Below, in pieces: positions 28,219 through 37,081 of a stretch of DNA of 64,000 nucleotides. Numbering within the stretch: position 1 is the first letter of the stretch; every line of letters starts with the position of its first letter. The stretch spans positions 2,232,001 through 2,296,000 of the forward strand of contig NZ_CP046913.1 in the NCBI RefSeq assembly GCF_009789675.1, given 5' to 3'. The notes under the pieces were generated by a model. The model saw only the letters and a list, made by a program, of their open reading frames with translations, was not told the origin of the DNA and made no database searches. The DNA is from Paraburkholderia acidisoli. GTDB lineage: Bacteria; Pseudomonadota; Gammaproteobacteria; Burkholderiales; Burkholderiaceae. The position numbers were made by a program, and so were the translations under genes.

Positions 28219-29442
28219 TCAATGCCCATGCGGCGCGGGATTCGCGGCGACCGGCGTCTCCAGCGCGCAGCGATGCACGGTGGTGCCGAGATCGACCTGC
28301 AACGTGACGTGACGCATGCCGAAGCGCGTGCCGAGCGACGCGACCATGGCGTCGAGCGCGGCGTCGCCGGGATGGCCGGCCGGCATCACCAGATGCGCGG
28401 TGAGCGCGCAGCCCGTGGTCGACAGCGCCCACACGTGCAGGTCGTGCACGTCCACCACGCCTTCCTGACGCGACAAAAACGCGCGCACTTCGACGATATC
28501 GACGTTCTCCGGCACGGCCGCCAGCGCGAGCCGCACCGATTCGCGCAGCAAGCCCCACGTGCCGTAGAGGATCACGAGCACGACCGCGATCGACATGACA
28601 GGATCGACCCAGCTCGCGCCCGTCGCGAGTATCACGAGGCCGCTCACGGCCACGGCCGCCGACACGCCCGCGTCGGCCGCCATGTGCAGAAACGCGCCGC
28701 GCACGTTGAGGTCTTCCTTCTGCCCGCGCATGAAGAGCCACGCCGAAAAGCCGTTGACCAGCATGCCGACGAGCGCGACCACGAACACGTCGAAGCCCGC
28801 CACGCTCGCCGGATGCAGCAGGCGCCCGAGCGCTTCGGCGAGGATCGCGCCGCACGCGACCAGCAGCAGCGCGGCATTGGCGAGCGACGCGAGGATCGAC
28901 GAACTGCCCAGGCCAAACGTGAAGCGCGCCGAAGGCCGCTTCGTCGCGAGCCAGGCCGCGCCCCACGCGAGCAGCAGGCCGAGCACGTCGGAGAGATTGT
29001 GGCCGGCGTCGGCGAGAAGTGCGGTCGATTGCGCGAGCACGCCGTAGATCGCCTGCACGATCACGATCACCACGTTCAGCGCCACGGCGATGGCGAACGC
29101 GCGGCCGTGGCCCGCGGCAGGCGCGCCGTGATGGTGATGATGATGGCCGCCGCGCGCGTGGTCGTGGTCGGGGTGGTCGTGTTTGTCGTGCGCGCGGTGT
29201 TCGTCGCGAGCGTGATCGTGCGCATGACCGGCATGACCCGCGTGATCGTCGTGCGCGTGCGCCGCGTCGTCGTCCAGCCACACGGGCGCGTGCTCGTCGT
29301 CGCGTTGTTCGGCTTGATGCGGCCGATCGGCGTGATCGGCGTGATCGGCGTGATCGGCGTGATCGGCGTGATCGGCGTGATCGGAACCCTCGGCCGGTGT
29401 ACGGCCGGAGCTCGGGTTAAAGCCTGGTTTGAGGCTCGTCAT
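28219..29442 (-). CDS. Cation diffusion facilitator (zinc/cobalt-type efflux) with His-rich N terminus
   Basis: A 407-residue inner-membrane divalent-metal:proton antiporter of the CDF family. Residues about 20-110 are Asp/His-rich: six DHA repeats from residue 22 and later GGHHHHHHG just before the first helix. This region probably buffers or delivers metal. Six membrane segments follow. The transport site is HD-HD: HNLSD in helix 2 (LLADAGHNLSDVLGL) and HMAAD in helix 5 (GAFLHMAADAGVSAAV), the pattern of zinc-preferring members. A cytoplasmic ferredoxin-like domain ends the protein. It overlaps the arsR-type regulator gene by four bases, so both are one operon under the operator at 29786-29809. 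Cobalt or cadmium export is also possible. Confidence 0.92.
   Translation of the reverse strand: MTSLKPGFNPSSGRTPAEGSDHADHADHADHADHADHADRPHQAEQRDDEHAPVWLDDDAAHAHDDHAGHAGHAHDHARDEHRAHDKHDHPDHDHARGGHHHHHHGAPAAGHGRAFAIAVALNVVIVIVQAIYGVLAQSTALLADAGHNLSDVLGLLLAWGAAWLATKRPSARFTFGLGSSSILASLANAALLLVACGAILAEALGRLLHPASVAGFDVFVVALVGMLVNGFSAWLFMRGQKEDLNVRGAFLHMAADAGVSAAVAVSGLVILATGASWVDPVMSIAVVLVILYGTWGLLRESVRLALAAVPENVDIVEVRAFLSRQEGVVDVHDLHVWALSTTGCALTAHLVMPAGHPGDAALDAMVASLGTRFGMRHVTLQVDLGTTVHRCALETPVAANPAPHGH
29325..29384 (+). repeat. 9-bp tandem repeat inside the CDF gene
   Basis: Six perfect copies of GATCGGCGT and a partial seventh. On the coding strand each unit is GATCACGCC-like and encodes Asp-His-Ala, giving the DHA array. 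Confidence 0.92.
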
Positions 29443-29789
29443 GCGCTCTCCTGCCAATGCGTGGCCGGTTCGGCCACGTGCTCGAGCATGCCGCCGAGCA
29501 TGGCGCTGATATGCGCGTCGGCGGCGACGTAGAACACCTGCTTGCCCATGCGTTCCGCGCGCACGATGCGCGCCGCGCGCAATAGCCGCAGATGATGGCT
29601 CACGAGCGACGGCGACAAGCCGAGCGCTTCCGCAATCGCGCCCACCGCGCGCCGCTGCTGCACGCACGCGAGCACGATGCGCAGCCGCGTGGCGTCGCCC
29701 AGCAGGCGGAACAGGTCGGCGAGCGGCATGATGCGCTCGTCGTCGGCGGAAAGCGGCGCGGCGGCGTCGGTCATGAGAATCATCGACAT
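29439..29789 (-). CDS. ArsR/SmtB-family metal sensor repressor
   Basis: A 116-residue winged-helix repressor. The recognition helix region is AIAEALGLSPSLVSHHLRLLR, followed by the wing VRAERMGKQVFYV. The alpha-5 helix shows DAH then ten residues then HVAE, an exact DxH-X10-HxxE metal site like that of SmtB and similar to CzrA, which sense zinc or cobalt. No alpha-3 Cys pair is seen, so arsenic or cadmium sensing through alpha-3N is unlikely. Three in-frame ATGs (29789, 29783, 29774) are possible and none has a clear ribosome-binding site. The first lies inside the operator. It is co-transcribed with the CDF exporter. Confidence 0.92.
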   Translation of the reverse strand: MSMILMTDAAAPLSADDERIMPLADLFRLLGDATRLRIVLACVQQRRAVGAIAEALGLSPSLVSHHLRLLRAARIVRAERMGKQVFYVAADAHISAMLGGMLEHVAEPATHWQESA

Positions 29790-29834
29790 ATGAATAGGTA
29801 TTCATATGTTAGTAACGTAAGGAAAACCCGTCAA
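29786..29834 (-). promoter_or_regulatory. Promoter and 24-bp perfect palindromic operator of the ArsR–CDF operon
   Basis: On the minus strand TTGACG (29829-29834) and TAACAT (29806-29811) with a 17-base spacer form a good sigma-70 promoter. ACATATGAATA–GG/CC–TATTCATATGT at 29786-29809 is a perfect inverted repeat with 11-base arms, closely matching the known SmtB/CzrA operator type. It overlaps the end of the -10 box, the expected start site and the first possible start codon, so repressor binding should block initiation. Confidence 0.9.
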
Positions 29835-29904
29835 GCGTGCGGAGCAGTTGCCCGAGTGTGGGAAAATGCCGGGTTTGCGTTTCGATCGTATTGCTTCATC
29901 AGTC

Positions 29905-31833
29905 ATGGAACCCGTATTTGTCCGCGCGTACGCCGCACATCGCGACGGCCGGCTCGACGACGCCGAGCGCGGCTATCGCGCGACGCTCGACGTCGACCCC
30001 GTGCACGTCGATGCGCTGCATCTGCTCGGCGTGCTGCGCCATCAGCAAGGCCAGCACGCGGAAGCCGCGGACCTCGTGCGCCGCGCCGTCGCGCTGCGCC
30101 CCGACGACGCCGCGCTCCAGCTGAACCTCGGCAACACGCTCAAGGCGCTCGGCCAGCTCGAGGGCGCGATCGAGCGTTTTCGCAACGCGCTCACGCTCTC
30201 GCCCGCCTTCGCGCTCGCGCACTACAACCTCGGCAACGCCTACGCGACCATCGGCCGCCACGAAGACGCCATGTACGCGTTCGGCCACGCCGTGCGCCTG
30301 CAACCCGGCGACGCCTCGTCGCACAACAACCTCGGCAACGCCCTGCACGCGCTCGGCCGCCATGCCGAAGCCGCCGAAGCGTTCCGCCGCGCGCTCAAGA
30401 TCCGCCCCGGCCACGCGGGCGCGCACAACAACCTCGGCATGTCGCTCAACGCGCTCGGCGACAGCGCGGGCGCCGTCGAGCAGTTCCAGAAGGCGCTGCG
30501 TCTCGAGCCGCGCTTCGTCGCCGCGCACTTCAATCTCGCGAACACGCTCGACGCGACCGGCTATCACGGCAACGCCGTGCACGGTTTCGAAGCCGCGCTC
30601 GCGCTGCAGCCACGCTTCGTGCCGGCGCTGTTCGGCCTCGGCAACGCGCTCGCCGCGCTCGGCCGTCACGACGAAGCCATCGCGCCCTATGAACGCGCGA
30701 TCGGCGCCGACCCGAAATTCGCGCTCGCGTGGCTTGCGCTCGGCACGGCGCATCACGCGCTCGGCCGCCATGCGGCCGCGCTGCGCGCCTTCGACGAAGC
30801 GCTGCGCGTGCGCCCCGACCTCGCCGCCGCGCATTTGAACCGCGCGCTCACGTGGCTCACGCTCGGCGACTTCCGGCGCGGGCTGCCCGAATACGAATGG
30901 CGGCTCGACCCGGCCGCGCGCGAGTTCGCGCACGCCAACGCGCCGAGCGGCGCGGGCTATGCGCCGGGTGCCGTGTCCGCCGCGAACCCGAGCCGCCAGC
31001 CGCCGCGCTGGCACGGCGAGGCGCTCAACGGCCGCACGCTGCTGATCCAGGCCGAGCAAGGTTTCGGCGACACGCTCCAGTTCGTGCGCTTCGTGCCGCT
31101 CGTCGCGGCGGCGCGCGAGGGCAACGCCAACTCGCGCATCGTGCTGGAAGTGCAGGCCGCGCTGATTCCGCTGATCGCCCCGGCGGCCGAGGCGTGGCGC
31201 GTCACGCTGGTCGCGCAGGGCGCGCTGCCGCGTCCTGTCGCCGACCTGCATTGCCCGCTGCTGTCGCTGCCGCTCGCGCTCGGCACGCAGGCGAACGATC
31301 TGCCCGCGCGCACGCCGTATCTCGAGGCGAGCGCCGCTTATCGCCGTAAATGGCGCGGCTCGCTCGGCGGCCAGGCGCGTCGCAAGATCGGCCTCGCGTG
31401 GTCGGGCCGCCAGCAGAAGCACGAGAATCGTTCGATACCGCTCGCCGCGCTCGAACCGCTGTTCGCGCTCGAAGGCATCGACTGGATCGTGCTGCAACCC
31501 GCCCTGAGCGACGCGGAACACGCCGCGCTCGACGCCCACCCGCGCTCGCGCTCGATTCACCGGCTGGGCGCGAAGCTCGAAGATTTCGCCGATACGGCCG
31601 CCGTGATCGAACGTCTGGACGGCGTGGTGTCCATCGACACCTCCATCGGTCACCTCGCGGGCGCGCTGGGCGCGAAGCTCTGGCTCATGCTGCCGTTCGC
31701 CGCCGACTGGCGCTGGTTCGCGCACACGAGCGACAGCCCGTGGTACCCGCGCGCGCGGCTCGTGCGCCAGCCGCATCCACATGCGTGGGACGACGTGGTC
31801 GCCACGGTCGCGCGCGAATTGCGCGAGGCCTGA
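29905..31833 (+). CDS. TPR protein with glycosyltransferase-9-like C-terminal domain
   Basis: A 642-residue predicted cytoplasmic protein. Residues 1-330 are about nine TPR units with strongly repetitive sequence (LNLGNTLKALGQLEGAIERF, YNLGNAYATIGRHEDAMYAF, NNLGNALHALGRHAEAAEAF). The C-terminal half (about 370-640) looks like the heptosyltransferase/GT9 fold. EQGFGDTLQFVRFVP lies near its start, GLAWSGRQQKHENRSIPL in the middle and VSIDTSIGHLAGALGAKLW then DWRWF near the end. Proteins of this make-up occur with flagellin or surface glycosylation, but no acceptor is near here. The start at 29905 gives a typical TPR N terminus; an ATG 19 codons upstream (29848) is possible. It is divergent from the ArsR promoter. 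A similar protein lies at 52664-54571. Confidence 0.85.
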   Translation: MEPVFVRAYAAHRDGRLDDAERGYRATLDVDPVHVDALHLLGVLRHQQGQHAEAADLVRRAVALRPDDAALQLNLGNTLKALGQLEGAIERFRNALTLSPAFALAHYNLGNAYATIGRHEDAMYAFGHAVRLQPGDASSHNNLGNALHALGRHAEAAEAFRRALKIRPGHAGAHNNLGMSLNALGDSAGAVEQFQKALRLEPRFVAAHFNLANTLDATGYHGNAVHGFEAALALQPRFVPALFGLGNALAALGRHDEAIAPYERAIGADPKFALAWLALGTAHHALGRHAAALRAFDEALRVRPDLAAAHLNRALTWLTLGDFRRGLPEYEWRLDPAAREFAHANAPSGAGYAPGAVSAANPSRQPPRWHGEALNGRTLLIQAEQGFGDTLQFVRFVPLVAAAREGNANSRIVLEVQAALIPLIAPAAEAWRVTLVAQGALPRPVADLHCPLLSLPLALGTQANDLPARTPYLEASAAYRRKWRGSLGGQARRKIGLAWSGRQQKHENRSIPLAALEPLFALEGIDWIVLQPALSDAEHAALDAHPRSRSIHRLGAKLEDFADTAAVIERLDGVVSIDTSIGHLAGALGAKLWLMLPFAADWRWFAHTSDSPWYPRARLVRQPHPHAWDDVVATVARELREA

Positions 31834-31850
31834 GCCTCGTTCCTTGATTT

Positions 31851-31895
31851 CGCCGATAAAAGGGCGCCCGGTAATCCGGGCGCCCTTTATCGGCG
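31851..31895. terminator. Bidirectional terminator between the TPR and MFS genes
   Basis: A 20-pair stem with one bulged A: CGCCGATAAAAGGGCGCCCGG, loop TAAT, then the complementary arm ending CTTTATCGGCG. It lies between converging genes and can serve both strands. Confidence 0.85.
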
Positions 31896-31934
31896 TCCCG
31901 CCTCGCGGCGAAACGCCCGGCCTGAACGATTACA

Positions 31935-33230
31935 TCAAGCCGTCTTGTACTGATTGCGCGCTTCGGCCGTGCGATAGAGCACGAGTGTCGCGATCAGCCC
32001 GCACACGCCCGCCACGCCCATCCACGCACCCGGCGCGGCCTTGTTGCCGCTCATGTGGATGAGGTAGGTCGAGATCGCGGGCGTGAAGCCGCCGATCGTG
32101 GTCGCGAGACTGTAGGCCAGCGAGAAGCCCGCCGTGCGCACGTCGGCAGGCATGACTTCGGTGAGCGCCACGACCATCGCGCCGTTGTAGCAGCCGTACA
32201 GGAACGAGAGCCACAGTTCCACGATCAACAGACGCCCGAACGACGGCTCGGCCACGAGCCACTGCACCGCCGGATAGGCCGTGAGGATCGTGAGCACCGT
32301 GAAGACAATCAGCACCGGACGACGGCCGATGCGATCCGAGATCGCGCCCGAAACCGGCAGCCAGAACAGATTCGACAGACCGATACAAACGGTGACGACG
32401 AGCGTGTCGAGTTCGCCGAGCTTGAGCACTTCCTTGCCGAAAGTCGGCGTGTAGGCCGTGATCATGTAGAACGAGACCGTGGTCATGATGACCATGCCCA
32501 TGCCGGCGATCACGACGCCCCAGTTCTGCACCATCGACGCCATGATTTCGCTGATCGACGGACGATGCTTCTTGTTCGCGAATTCCTCGGTTTCCTGCAG
32601 CGAGCGGCGAATCAGGAACAGGAACGGCACGATCAGACAGCCGATGATGAACGGCACGCGCCAGCCCCAGGCCGTCATTTCCTCGAGCGGCAGGAGGCGA
32701 TGCAGCAGCACGCCGAGCAGCGCCGCGAACACCACGGCCACCTGCTGGCTGCCCGACTGCCACGAAACGTAGAAGCCCTTGTTGCCCTTGGTCGCGATTT
32801 CGGACAGATACACCGAGACGCCGCCCAGCTCCACGCCGGCGGAGAAGCCTTGCAGCAGGCGGCCGAGCAGCACGATGGCGGGCGCGAGGAAGCCGATGGT
32901 CGCGTACCCCGGCACGACGGCCACGGTGAGCGTGCCGAGCGCCATGAGGCCGAGCGTGAGGATCAGGCCTTTGCGGCGGCCGTGATGGTCGATGTACGCG
33001 CCGAGGATGATGGCGCCGAGCGGTCGCACGAGGAAGCCGGCGCCGAACACGGAGAGCGACAGCATCAGCGAAGCGAACGCGTTATTGCTCGGGAAATAGG
33101 TCCGGGCGATCGCCGAAGCGTAATAGCCGTAGACCATGAAATCGTACATTTCCAGGAAGTTGCCGCTGGTGACGCGGAAAACGGTCCGGAATTTCGATTC
33201 GCTGGGGGATGCGTGGGACGCGGTAGACAT
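31935..33230 (-). CDS. MFS metabolite:H+ symporter, citrate/tricarballylate type
   Basis: A 431-residue inner-membrane transporter of the metabolite:H+ symporter branch of the MFS, with twelve predicted helices. [12 protein letters not shown] near the N terminus and [12 protein letters not shown] plus [20 protein letters not shown] are close to what I remember of the citrate-proton symporter CitA and tricarballylate carrier family. [11 protein letters not shown] marks the second half, and [20 protein letters not shown] the last helices. Citrate or a related tricarboxylate is the best guess; shikimate or alpha-ketoglutarate carriers are more distant. No adjacent citrate-use genes or regulator were found. 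Confidence 0.88.
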   Translation of the reverse strand: MSTASHASPSESKFRTVFRVTSGNFLEMYDFMVYGYYASAIARTYFPSNNAFASLMLSLSVFGAGFLVRPLGAIILGAYIDHHGRRKGLILTLGLMALGTLTVAVVPGYATIGFLAPAIVLLGRLLQGFSAGVELGGVSVYLSEIATKGNKGFYVSWQSGSQQVAVVFAALLGVLLHRLLPLEEMTAWGWRVPFIIGCLIVPFLFLIRRSLQETEEFANKKHRPSISEIMASMVQNWGVVIAGMGMVIMTTVSFYMITAYTPTFGKEVLKLGELDTLVVTVCIGLSNLFWLPVSGAISDRIGRRPVLIVFTVLTILTAYPAVQWLVAEPSFGRLLIVELWLSFLYGCYNGAMVVALTEVMPADVRTAGFSLAYSLATTIGGFTPAISTYLIHMSGNKAAPGAWMGVAGVCGLIATLVLYRTAEARNQYKTA

Positions 33231-33634
33231 GACACTCTCTGAAGAGACCGTTCGCGGCTGCCGCGCTCAAATCAGGTTTGAACCGGCCGCGCGGACAGTG
33301 AGAAACAAACACCCGCCGAACGCGGACGCCCGCTGGCGCGCGCGCCCGGGCGGGCGCTCATTATCCGGCGCGCACGCATGGTCAGATATCCGGGTAATAC
33401 CTTACAGCACGCGCTTAAAATGCGCCGCTATACCCACATTCTTTCATTTTTATTCTATAAATCTTTCTATTTGCTTTCTTTATGATAACGCCGATGGCAG
33501 CCGCGCTCGCCGCCGCGAAAGGATCGTGCACAATGGAACGCCCCTCGCGCGCGAGTAAAGCGAGCGGGTTTTCATCGTCGTCCCGGTTATCGAACCTCGC
33601 CGAACCATCACGCCGTTTGCTTGACGCCATCCGC
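33231..33634. other. Intergenic region between divergent MFS and GNAT genes
   Basis: About 400 bases. The segment 33415-33490 is unusually AT-rich for this genome (several TTTATT/TATAAA tracts) and should contain promoters. The start of a longer in-frame GNAT version lies here but was not used. No structured RNA seen. Confidence 0.4.
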
Positions 33635-34159
33635 ATGAATCACGCTCTCTCGCTGCGCCCCGCCGCTCCCGCCGACGCCCCGCTGCTCGCCGCCATGCAC
33701 GCCGCGAGCTGGCAGGCGACCTACCGGTCGCTGCTGCCGGCGGACTATCTCGAGCGTGAAGTCGGCGCCGAGCGCGCGGCGTACTGGCGCGCGCGCATGG
33801 AAGCGCCGGGCGGCGAGCGCCGGCTCGTGCTGATCGCCCAACTCGACGACGGTACGCCGGTGGGTTTCGTCTGCGTCGAGCGCCAGCCCGGCTCGCCATG
33901 GGGCGTGCTGCTCGACAATCTGCACGCGCTGCCGGGCCATCAGGGCATGGGCGTCGGCAAGCGTCTCATGCAGGCGGCGCAGGACTGGGCGCGCGCGCAA
34001 GGCGAAGCGCAGCTCTATCTCTACGTGCTCGACGGCAATACGCCCGCGATCGCGTTCTACGAGCGCCAGGGCTGGACCTACTCGGGCTCGGAGCCGGACC
34101 GCATGGGCGGCGTCGATATTACGGCGCTGCGCTACGTCTACCGGCTCGACGCGGTATGA
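33635..34159 (+). CDS. GNAT-family N-acetyltransferase
   Basis: A 174-residue acetyl-CoA-dependent acetyltransferase. The acetyl-CoA loop is LHALPGHQGMGVGKRLMQAA (about 98-117), followed by LYLYVLDGNTPAIAFYERQGW, the GNAT motif B. The acceptor is unknown. The ATG at 33635 places the first beta strand (LSLRPAAPADAPLL) at the very N terminus, as is usual. The stop lies in a 10-bp tandem repeat. It stands alone between the MFS gene and an unknown gene. Confidence 0.88.
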   Translation: MNHALSLRPAAPADAPLLAAMHAASWQATYRSLLPADYLEREVGAERAAYWRARMEAPGGERRLVLIAQLDDGTPVGFVCVERQPGSPWGVLLDNLHALPGHQGMGVGKRLMQAAQDWARAQGEAQLYLYVLDGNTPAIAFYERQGWTYSGSEPDRMGGVDITALRYVYRLDAV

Positions 34160-34190
34160 CGCGGTATGACGCGGTATGACGCGGTTTGGC
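34151..34190 (+). repeat. 10-bp tandem repeat spanning the GNAT stop codon
   Basis: Three perfect copies of GCGGTATGAC and a fourth degenerate GCGGTTTGGC. The GNAT stop TGA is in the first copy. Confidence 0.9.
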
Positions 34191-34397
34191 GCGGCGGGAG
34201 CGCGGCGCACGAACCCTGTCTGACGATCAAACTCACCGGTCTTTTCGGACATTTCTGATAGAAAGCCGTTCGCGCGGCAGCGATTATCTCCGGCACCCCA
34301 TTCTTTTCCTTGCGGCGTACCGCAGGCGACCGTCCACGCGTGGCATCCATGCCATTGCCGCCCGGCGCAGTCGTCACACCGGGTCTGAGAGAGATCG

Positions 34398-35789
34398 ATG
34401 TCCACCATTCCATTCGTTCAGGTCGAAGGTGTTTTAGCGTTGCCGCACATCCGGCCGCTCGCCCGTCTGCCCGCGTCGTTCGGCCGGGAATGGGCGCTCA
34501 CCGTTCCTCATTTCAGCCTGCGCACCGAGTTGCGCGCCCTGTACGCCGCCATCATGCGCACGGTGTGCCTGAGCGCGGAAACCTTCCGCTCGATTTACCG
34601 GTGGGATCACTTGCGCAGTCCGGCACCCGCCGCGGCTGCGGCCGAACCGGTTGCGCGTATTCCCGTCTCGGCGCCGGTCGGGCAGGATTCCCGCTCCACG
34701 ACACAAACGTCCGCTTCTGCCGCCAAGGGGCGCGGCGCAATGCCGGCACGCACGCCACCTGCCGATCGGCACAAACTCACGGGCGGCGCGGTCGCCATCG
34801 GCGGCGCGGCCATGCTCGCGTGGATCATTGCCAGCCACGCGCCGCACAACACCGCGCCGGTCGACCATGCCGCCGCGCCGAACGCCCAGAACGATTCCGC
34901 GCATCGCCTCGCCGATGCACGCGCCCAGCACGAACAGGCAATCGCCCGCCCGGCCGGCGAGCCGCAAGCCGCCACGCCGGTTGCTTCGCGCGAGCGCACT
35001 GCACCGGGTGAAGACAATACGGTAACGGCGGGCGTCGCGGCGTCGCCGGCGGGGACGGAGGTCGCGCCCGGAACCGCGCAAGTGGCGGCGTCCGCGCCTC
35101 CCGCCGCGGGCCCGGCAACGGCCTCGGCACGAGTCGCTGCGCCGGTCGCCACCCATACGATCGCCATCACGCCGAATTCGCACGCGACGCCGGCCACACC
35201 GGTGGCCGTTGCCACGATTGCGGTTCCGGCAAACCCGGCAGCGCCGGCCATCGGCGAAACGGCAGCGCTCAACGCGGCGCCCACGGCCACGACCTCACCC
35301 GTCGCCGTCGCTCCCGTTGCCAAGGTCGCCGCCGCGCCCGCGCGCGCGCAACCCGACTTCAGCGTGCGCACCCCGGCCAAGACCGCTGTGCCCGCCACGT
35401 TGATCACGCGCAGCGAGAGCCGCGGCGAACGTATGCTCAAACCCGCGCAAGAACGTCGCGCAACCCAGAGCAAAGTGTCGGCACGTCATGCCGGCACACG
35501 CGGCGCCGTGCACGACGCGCGCGCGTTCGCGCCGTATCGCGACACCGCGCCGGTAACCACGCAGCGTTCGCGTGGTACGTATTCGGCGGCGCAGCCTTAC
35601 TCGCCGCGCCAGACCAACGTGAATCCCGCCGACGAGTACGCGTCGCTCGTCACCTATGCGAACACGCATACGGCCTCGCCTGCGGTAAATCGCGCGACCG
35701 TCGCCCCCGTTGCGGCAGACAACACCGATTGGGTCAATCACGTTTCGCAGCGTCGCGTGACGGAAGTTCCGGATCGCTTCGCGAAGTAA
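34398..35789 (+). CDS. Ala/Pro/Thr-rich single-pass membrane protein, function unknown
   Basis: A 463-residue protein I do not recognise. The first 70 residues are a folded-looking, moderately conserved-type segment (FSLRTELRALYAAIMRTVCL). After a short linker a single membrane helix lies at about 127-146 (LTGGAVAIGGAAMLAWIIAS). Most of the remaining 310 residues are Ala, Pro, Thr and Val-rich, probably disordered and periplasmic. A short basic and Ser/Thr-rich tail ends in NPADEYASLVTYANTHT and DWVNHVSQRRV. It may be an envelope spacer or scaffold protein; that is a guess. It has its own terminator. Confidence 0.75.
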   Translation: MSTIPFVQVEGVLALPHIRPLARLPASFGREWALTVPHFSLRTELRALYAAIMRTVCLSAETFRSIYRWDHLRSPAPAAAAAEPVARIPVSAPVGQDSRSTTQTSASAAKGRGAMPARTPPADRHKLTGGAVAIGGAAMLAWIIASHAPHNTAPVDHAAAPNAQNDSAHRLADARAQHEQAIARPAGEPQAATPVASRERTAPGEDNTVTAGVAASPAGTEVAPGTAQVAASAPPAAGPATASARVAAPVATHTIAITPNSHATPATPVAVATIAVPANPAAPAIGETAALNAAPTATTSPVAVAPVAKVAAAPARAQPDFSVRTPAKTAVPATLITRSESRGERMLKPAQERRATQSKVSARHAGTRGAVHDARAFAPYRDTAPVTTQRSRGTYSAAQPYSPRQTNVNPADEYASLVTYANTHTASPAVNRATVAPVAADNTDWVNHVSQRRVTEVPDRFAK

Positions 35790-35818
35790 CGCGCAAAAAC
35801 CATAAGCGAGCGCGCAAA

Positions 35819-35851
35819 AGAAAAAGCCCGGCACGGTCCGGGCTTTTTCTT
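35819..35851. terminator. Intrinsic terminator after the Ala/Pro/Thr-rich gene
   Basis: AGCCCGG–CACGGT–CCGGGCT stem with A-run before and TTTTTCTTTT after. It can act on both strands. Confidence 0.88.
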
Positions 35852-35966
35852 TTCCCACTGCGCGATCACGGCATCAACAGAACACGGCAAAAAAAGCGCC
35901 GCCCGTGACCGGACGGCGCTTACATCGATTAGAACCCGACGAATTTCACCTGCGCGAGGCCGTGGC

Positions 35967-36692
35967 CTAGCGGCGCGTTCCCGGCAAGCCCGCCTCGGTC
36001 GCACGCTGCAACACGTCCACCTGACGCTCGAGATCGCGCAGTTGCGCCTGCGCTTGCGCCTTCTGCATGTTGAGCGCCTGGGCGTCGCCTTGTACCTGAC
36101 GTTGATAGTCGTCGACACGCGCCTGCTGCGTACGCGCAATGGCGAGGTCGGCCTGCAGGCGCCGCGCGCGGTCTTCGGACACGGCGATCACGCGCTCGAT
36201 GAACGCCTTCTGCGCTTCGAGCTGCGTGCGGCGAATCTCGACGTCGGCGAGTTGCGCCGTTTGCCGCGCGAAGTCGGCATAAATCGCCTCGGCGCGTGTT
36301 TCGTCCTGCGAACGAATCACGCGCCAGAAGTGCTTGTCCTGAAACAGCACGACGTAATACGTCATTTCGGGCGGATAGAAAAACAGGCTCGCGCCGTAGC
36401 TCGCGTTATAGGTCGTGCGCAGTTCCACGAGTTGTGCGTCGTGGATGAGCTGCATGAGCGTGGCCACGTCGCCTTGTGCGCTGGATTGCGCCTGCTCGCC
36501 GGGACTCGGGGCCGACGGCACCGCGCTGGCCGGCTGCGGCGTGAGACTGCCGAGCGACGGACGGCTGCCCGCTACCGGCGCGCGGTCTTGCGCCGCCTCG
36601 ACCGGCATGCCTGCCCACGCGACGCTGCCCTGCACGAGCACGAGAACCGCGGCGCTCAGCACGGCGCGACGCAACGGGTTTGATTGCTTCAT
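35967..36692 (-). CDS. Exported coiled-coil protein, DUF2968-like
   Basis: About 241 residues from MKQSNPLRRAV, with a signal peptide ending near SVAWA. A Ser/Pro-rich linker (about 30-70) follows. The domain at about 75-150 (LMQLIHDAQLVELRTTYNA, YPPEMTYYVVLFQDKHFWRV) resembles DUF2968. Then comes a long helical coiled coil to the end (EIRRTQLEAQKAFIERVI to LRDLERQVDVLQRATE). The family's function is unknown; a periplasmic structural role is plausible. An ATG five codons upstream (36707) is an alternative start. It is convergent with the preceding unknown gene. Confidence 0.8.
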   Translation of the reverse strand: MKQSNPLRRAVLSAAVLVLVQGSVAWAGMPVEAAQDRAPVAGSRPSLGSLTPQPASAVPSAPSPGEQAQSSAQGDVATLMQLIHDAQLVELRTTYNASYGASLFFYPPEMTYYVVLFQDKHFWRVIRSQDETRAEAIYADFARQTAQLADVEIRRTQLEAQKAFIERVIAVSEDRARRLQADLAIARTQQARVDDYQRQVQGDAQALNMQKAQAQAQLRDLERQVDVLQRATEAGLPGTRR

Positions 36693-36988
36693 ACCTGCCT
36701 GTTCCATTCCGGATTTCCAGTAACCCTTGATTATCGCCGCGTGAAAATCTCAAAAATGGGCTTTTATTTTGGATAACCAGGAATCGGATTATTCCTATGT
36801 GGGAACGTCGGCAGTCGGACGGAGAAACGCAGAAGTCGGGCGTAGGAAGCGCCGTGCGCGCGACGATGCGCAGCACGCGGGAGACAGGTCGATGGGCGCC
36901 GACGATGTCGCTTACGCCAGCGCACCGCGACTCGCCATCGGGCCCGCCGCGAACCCGGCATCCCGCACCATCCCGGCATCGGCAAAAG

Positions 36989-37021
36989 AAAAAACCGCGC
37001 CCGGACTGCACGCGGTTTTTT
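36989..37021 (-). terminator. Terminator for the PuuD-like gene
   Basis: On the minus strand AAAAAACCGCG and CGCGGTTTTTTC pair around an 11-base loop, about 60 bases past the stop at 37082. The rest of the 36693-37081 gap is the promoter side of the DUF2968-like gene and shows no gene. Confidence 0.82.
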
Positions 37022-37081
37022 CTTCGATCACGCGACTTGCGCCGCGTTACCCAGCCTTTATCGTCGATGAAGGGAAGCCAG

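Noticed and set aside
29325..29384. CRISPR-like array
   Set aside because: The unit is 9 bp without spacers and is an in-frame coding repeat of the CDF gene.
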